A stretch of DNA of 14,923 nt. Origin: UBA1359 sp035411265. Lineage in GTDB: Bacteria > Patescibacteriota > Patescibacteriia > Patescibacteriales > Patescibacteriaceae. The notes beneath the pieces were generated by a model that did not search any database, was not told the DNA's origin, and saw only the letters and a list, made by a program, of their open reading frames with translations. Where the stretch lies: assembly GCA_035411265.1 (NCBI GenBank), contig DAONSQ010000010.1, forward strand, positions 1-14,923, in the 5' to 3' direction. Shown here in pieces: positions 14,180 to 14,923 of the stretch (positions within the stretch are counted from its first letter, which is position 1; each line of letters opens with the position of its first letter). Position numbers and translations under genes: made by a program.

Positions 14180-14548
14180 TCAACCCCTAGTCGGAATTAG
14201 ACGATAGAAATCACGCAAATCAGCAATGAGTAGATTAATCCAATTAGCGTCAAGCCGTTCTGGATAGCGACTTAAAGCATCATTCACCAAATCTAGGCGC
14301 TGACAACGATTAAGAATATAGTCATTAATTGCCATCAGCAATTCTCTAGCTTTAACCACTGCTTCACCAGGTGAAGTAGCAAAACGATCAAATTTAAACA
14401 AGACGATGCGCGAATTATGCAAGACTGTAAAGCCAAAACGATTGTCCGAAAACGAGGGAATAATCATGACGGCATTGGGTTGAGTAAAGATAATTAGGCA
14501 AGCTGGCAAAGCGCGATTAAAATCAAGCTGAATGTGACCGATATTCAT
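14180..14548 (-). CDS. Small paralogue 3 of the tandem family, function unknown
   Basis: A 122-residue protein. ATG 14548 is set by the SD AAGGAGGT four bases upstream; a longer frame to 14617 would run through the promoter. Aligned core: FTQPNAVMIIPSFSDNRFGF (21-40), SRIVLFKF (46-53), KARELLMAINDYILNR (66-81) and WINLLIADLRDFYRL (103-117). It is the shortest copy and ends at TGA right after the last helix (IPTRG), so it best shows the minimal domain. Predicted order: strands in the first half, two or three helices in the second. Cytoplasmic by lack of signal or membrane segments. First of the tandem set, preceded by a strong terminator and a TTGACA-type promoter. Function not recognised. Confidence 0.8.
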   Translation of the reverse strand: MNIGHIQLDFNRALPACLIIFTQPNAVMIIPSFSDNRFGFTVLHNSRIVLFKFDRFATSPGEAVVKARELLMAINDYILNRCQRLDLVNDALSRYPERLDANWINLLIADLRDFYRLIPTRG

Positions 14549-14552
14549 CTCG

Positions 14553-14560
14553 ACCTCCTT
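14553..14560 (-). promoter_or_regulatory. Near-consensus SD site of small paralogue 3
   Basis: AAGGAGGT on the minus strand, four bases before the ATG at 14548; it decides the start over the in-frame start at 14617. Confidence 0.85.
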
Positions 14561-14586
14561 TCTTTTTAAGATACAATTGATTACTA

Positions 14587-14617
14587 ATAGTAAATAACGA
14601 ATAGGTAAAATTGTCAA
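14587..14617 (-). promoter_or_regulatory. Promoter of small paralogue 3 with overlapping palindrome
   Basis: A perfect TTGACA (14612-14617, minus strand). The -10 is less clear: TACTAT at 14587-14592 with a long 19-bp spacer, or TTTACT at 14589-14594 with 17 bp. The palindrome TTACTA-A-TAGTAA (14581-14593) covers the -10 area and could be an operator. Confidence 0.5.
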
Positions 14618-14646
14618 GCAAAGAAAATTTTTCCCAGCCTTTTCCC

Positions 14647-14687
14647 AATAATAAAACCACCCCCAAAAAGGGGGTGGTTTTATTATT
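14647..14687. terminator. Bidirectional terminator with an 18-bp perfect stem
   Basis: Left arm 14647-14664, loop AAAAA, right arm 14670-14687, fully complementary, with five G-C pairs at the loop end and a T-rich outer arm (GGTTTTATTATT) on both strands. It terminates the wall-protein gene that ends at 14726 on the minus strand and insulates the small-paralogue cluster. Confidence 0.9.
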
Positions 14688-14725
14688 CAAGTCCGAAGAC
14701 CTGACTTTAAGAATTTAACTAGAAA

Positions 14726-14923
14726 CTAGTTATTTTTGATTTGAGTACCAGTAATGGAATTCAAACCTTTAATTCTCAAAGCAAAACGACCTGTAGCACC
14801 AATTTCGTTGGCATCTTTCCAAGCGATGTTAGCACCAGTAGCAGTATTGGTAGCATCAGCACCATTTAATTTATCCAAGTTAACTCGGATAGATTTATCA
14901 CCAGCAACACCTGTAGTGAAAGT
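14726..14923 (-). CDS. C-terminal fragment of a probable secreted wall / S-layer-like protein
   Basis: Only the last 65 codons lie in the window; the gene starts beyond the right edge. The peptide is rich in Gly, Thr, Ala and Asn with no Cys, and shows a beta-sandwich-like rhythm: DKSIRVNLDKLNG, then IAWKDANEIG, then FALRIKGLNSITGTQIKNN before a TAG stop. The pattern of an IxWKD strand followed by an IKGL strand near the C-terminus recalls the last immunoglobulin-like domain of large Patescibacterial surface proteins; this is memory-based. It has no sorting signal. The stop codon sits within a small palindrome (AACTAG-AAA-CTAGTT) and a very strong terminator follows, which suits an abundant transcript. 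Confidence 0.65.
   Translation of the reverse strand, partial: TFTTGVAGDKSIRVNLDKLNGADATNTATGANIAWKDANEIGATGRFALRIKGLNSITGTQIKNN

Overview
The window looks like a chromosomal segment of a Candidate Phyla Radiation (Patescibacteria, Parcubacteria-like) bacterium. This is inferred from the AT-rich sequence, the compact minus-strand gene strings with overlaps or gaps of a few bases, the A/T-rich leaders that mostly lack Shine-Dalgarno (SD) sites, and two surface-protein types I associate with these organisms: a zinc-ribbon / membrane / coiled-coil / TSP3 protein ending in a WYV...RYYLG module, and a Gly/Thr/Asn-rich wall-protein C-terminus. No rRNA, tRNA, CRISPR array or insertion sequence was seen, and no gene-free stretch exceeds 300 bases.

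Layout. At 1-825 (minus) lies the 5' part of a membrane-anchored surface protein, truncated by the window edge. From about 1.0 to 10.1 kb is a polysaccharide / glycan-envelope locus. On the plus strand are a polyprenyl-phosphate sugar-1-phosphate transferase (1014-2384) and a GT4 glycosyltransferase (2388-3503). Converging on them from the minus strand, read from a promoter near 10.2 kb, are an O-antigen ligase/polymerase-like protein with a TPR tail, a Wzx-type flippase, an FkbM methyltransferase broken by one in-frame UGA, and two GT9 glycosyltransferases. Together these supply initiation on the lipid carrier, extension, methyl decoration, flipping, and polymerisation or ligation.

From 10.26 to 10.40 kb a divergent promoter, a compact foldable RNA and a terminator make up a complete candidate small-RNA gene. 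From 10.4 to 12.9 kb is an island with a defence character: an AAA (RloA/OLD-like) ATPase in an operon with an RloB-like TOPRIM-type protein, followed by a 160-residue unknown protein with its own promoter. That promoter is nearly a copy of the one driving the polysaccharide operon.

From 13.1 to 14.6 kb are three small divergent tandem paralogues of unknown function. Unlike every other gene here they have near-consensus SD sites, and two of them end in strong hairpin terminators. At 14726-14923 is the C-terminus of a probable secreted wall or S-layer-like protein, followed by an 18-bp perfect hairpin terminator.

Most worth a second look: the small-RNA candidate, the three-paralogue family, the RloAB-like pair with its neighbour, the UGA inside the FkbM gene, and the twin promoters.
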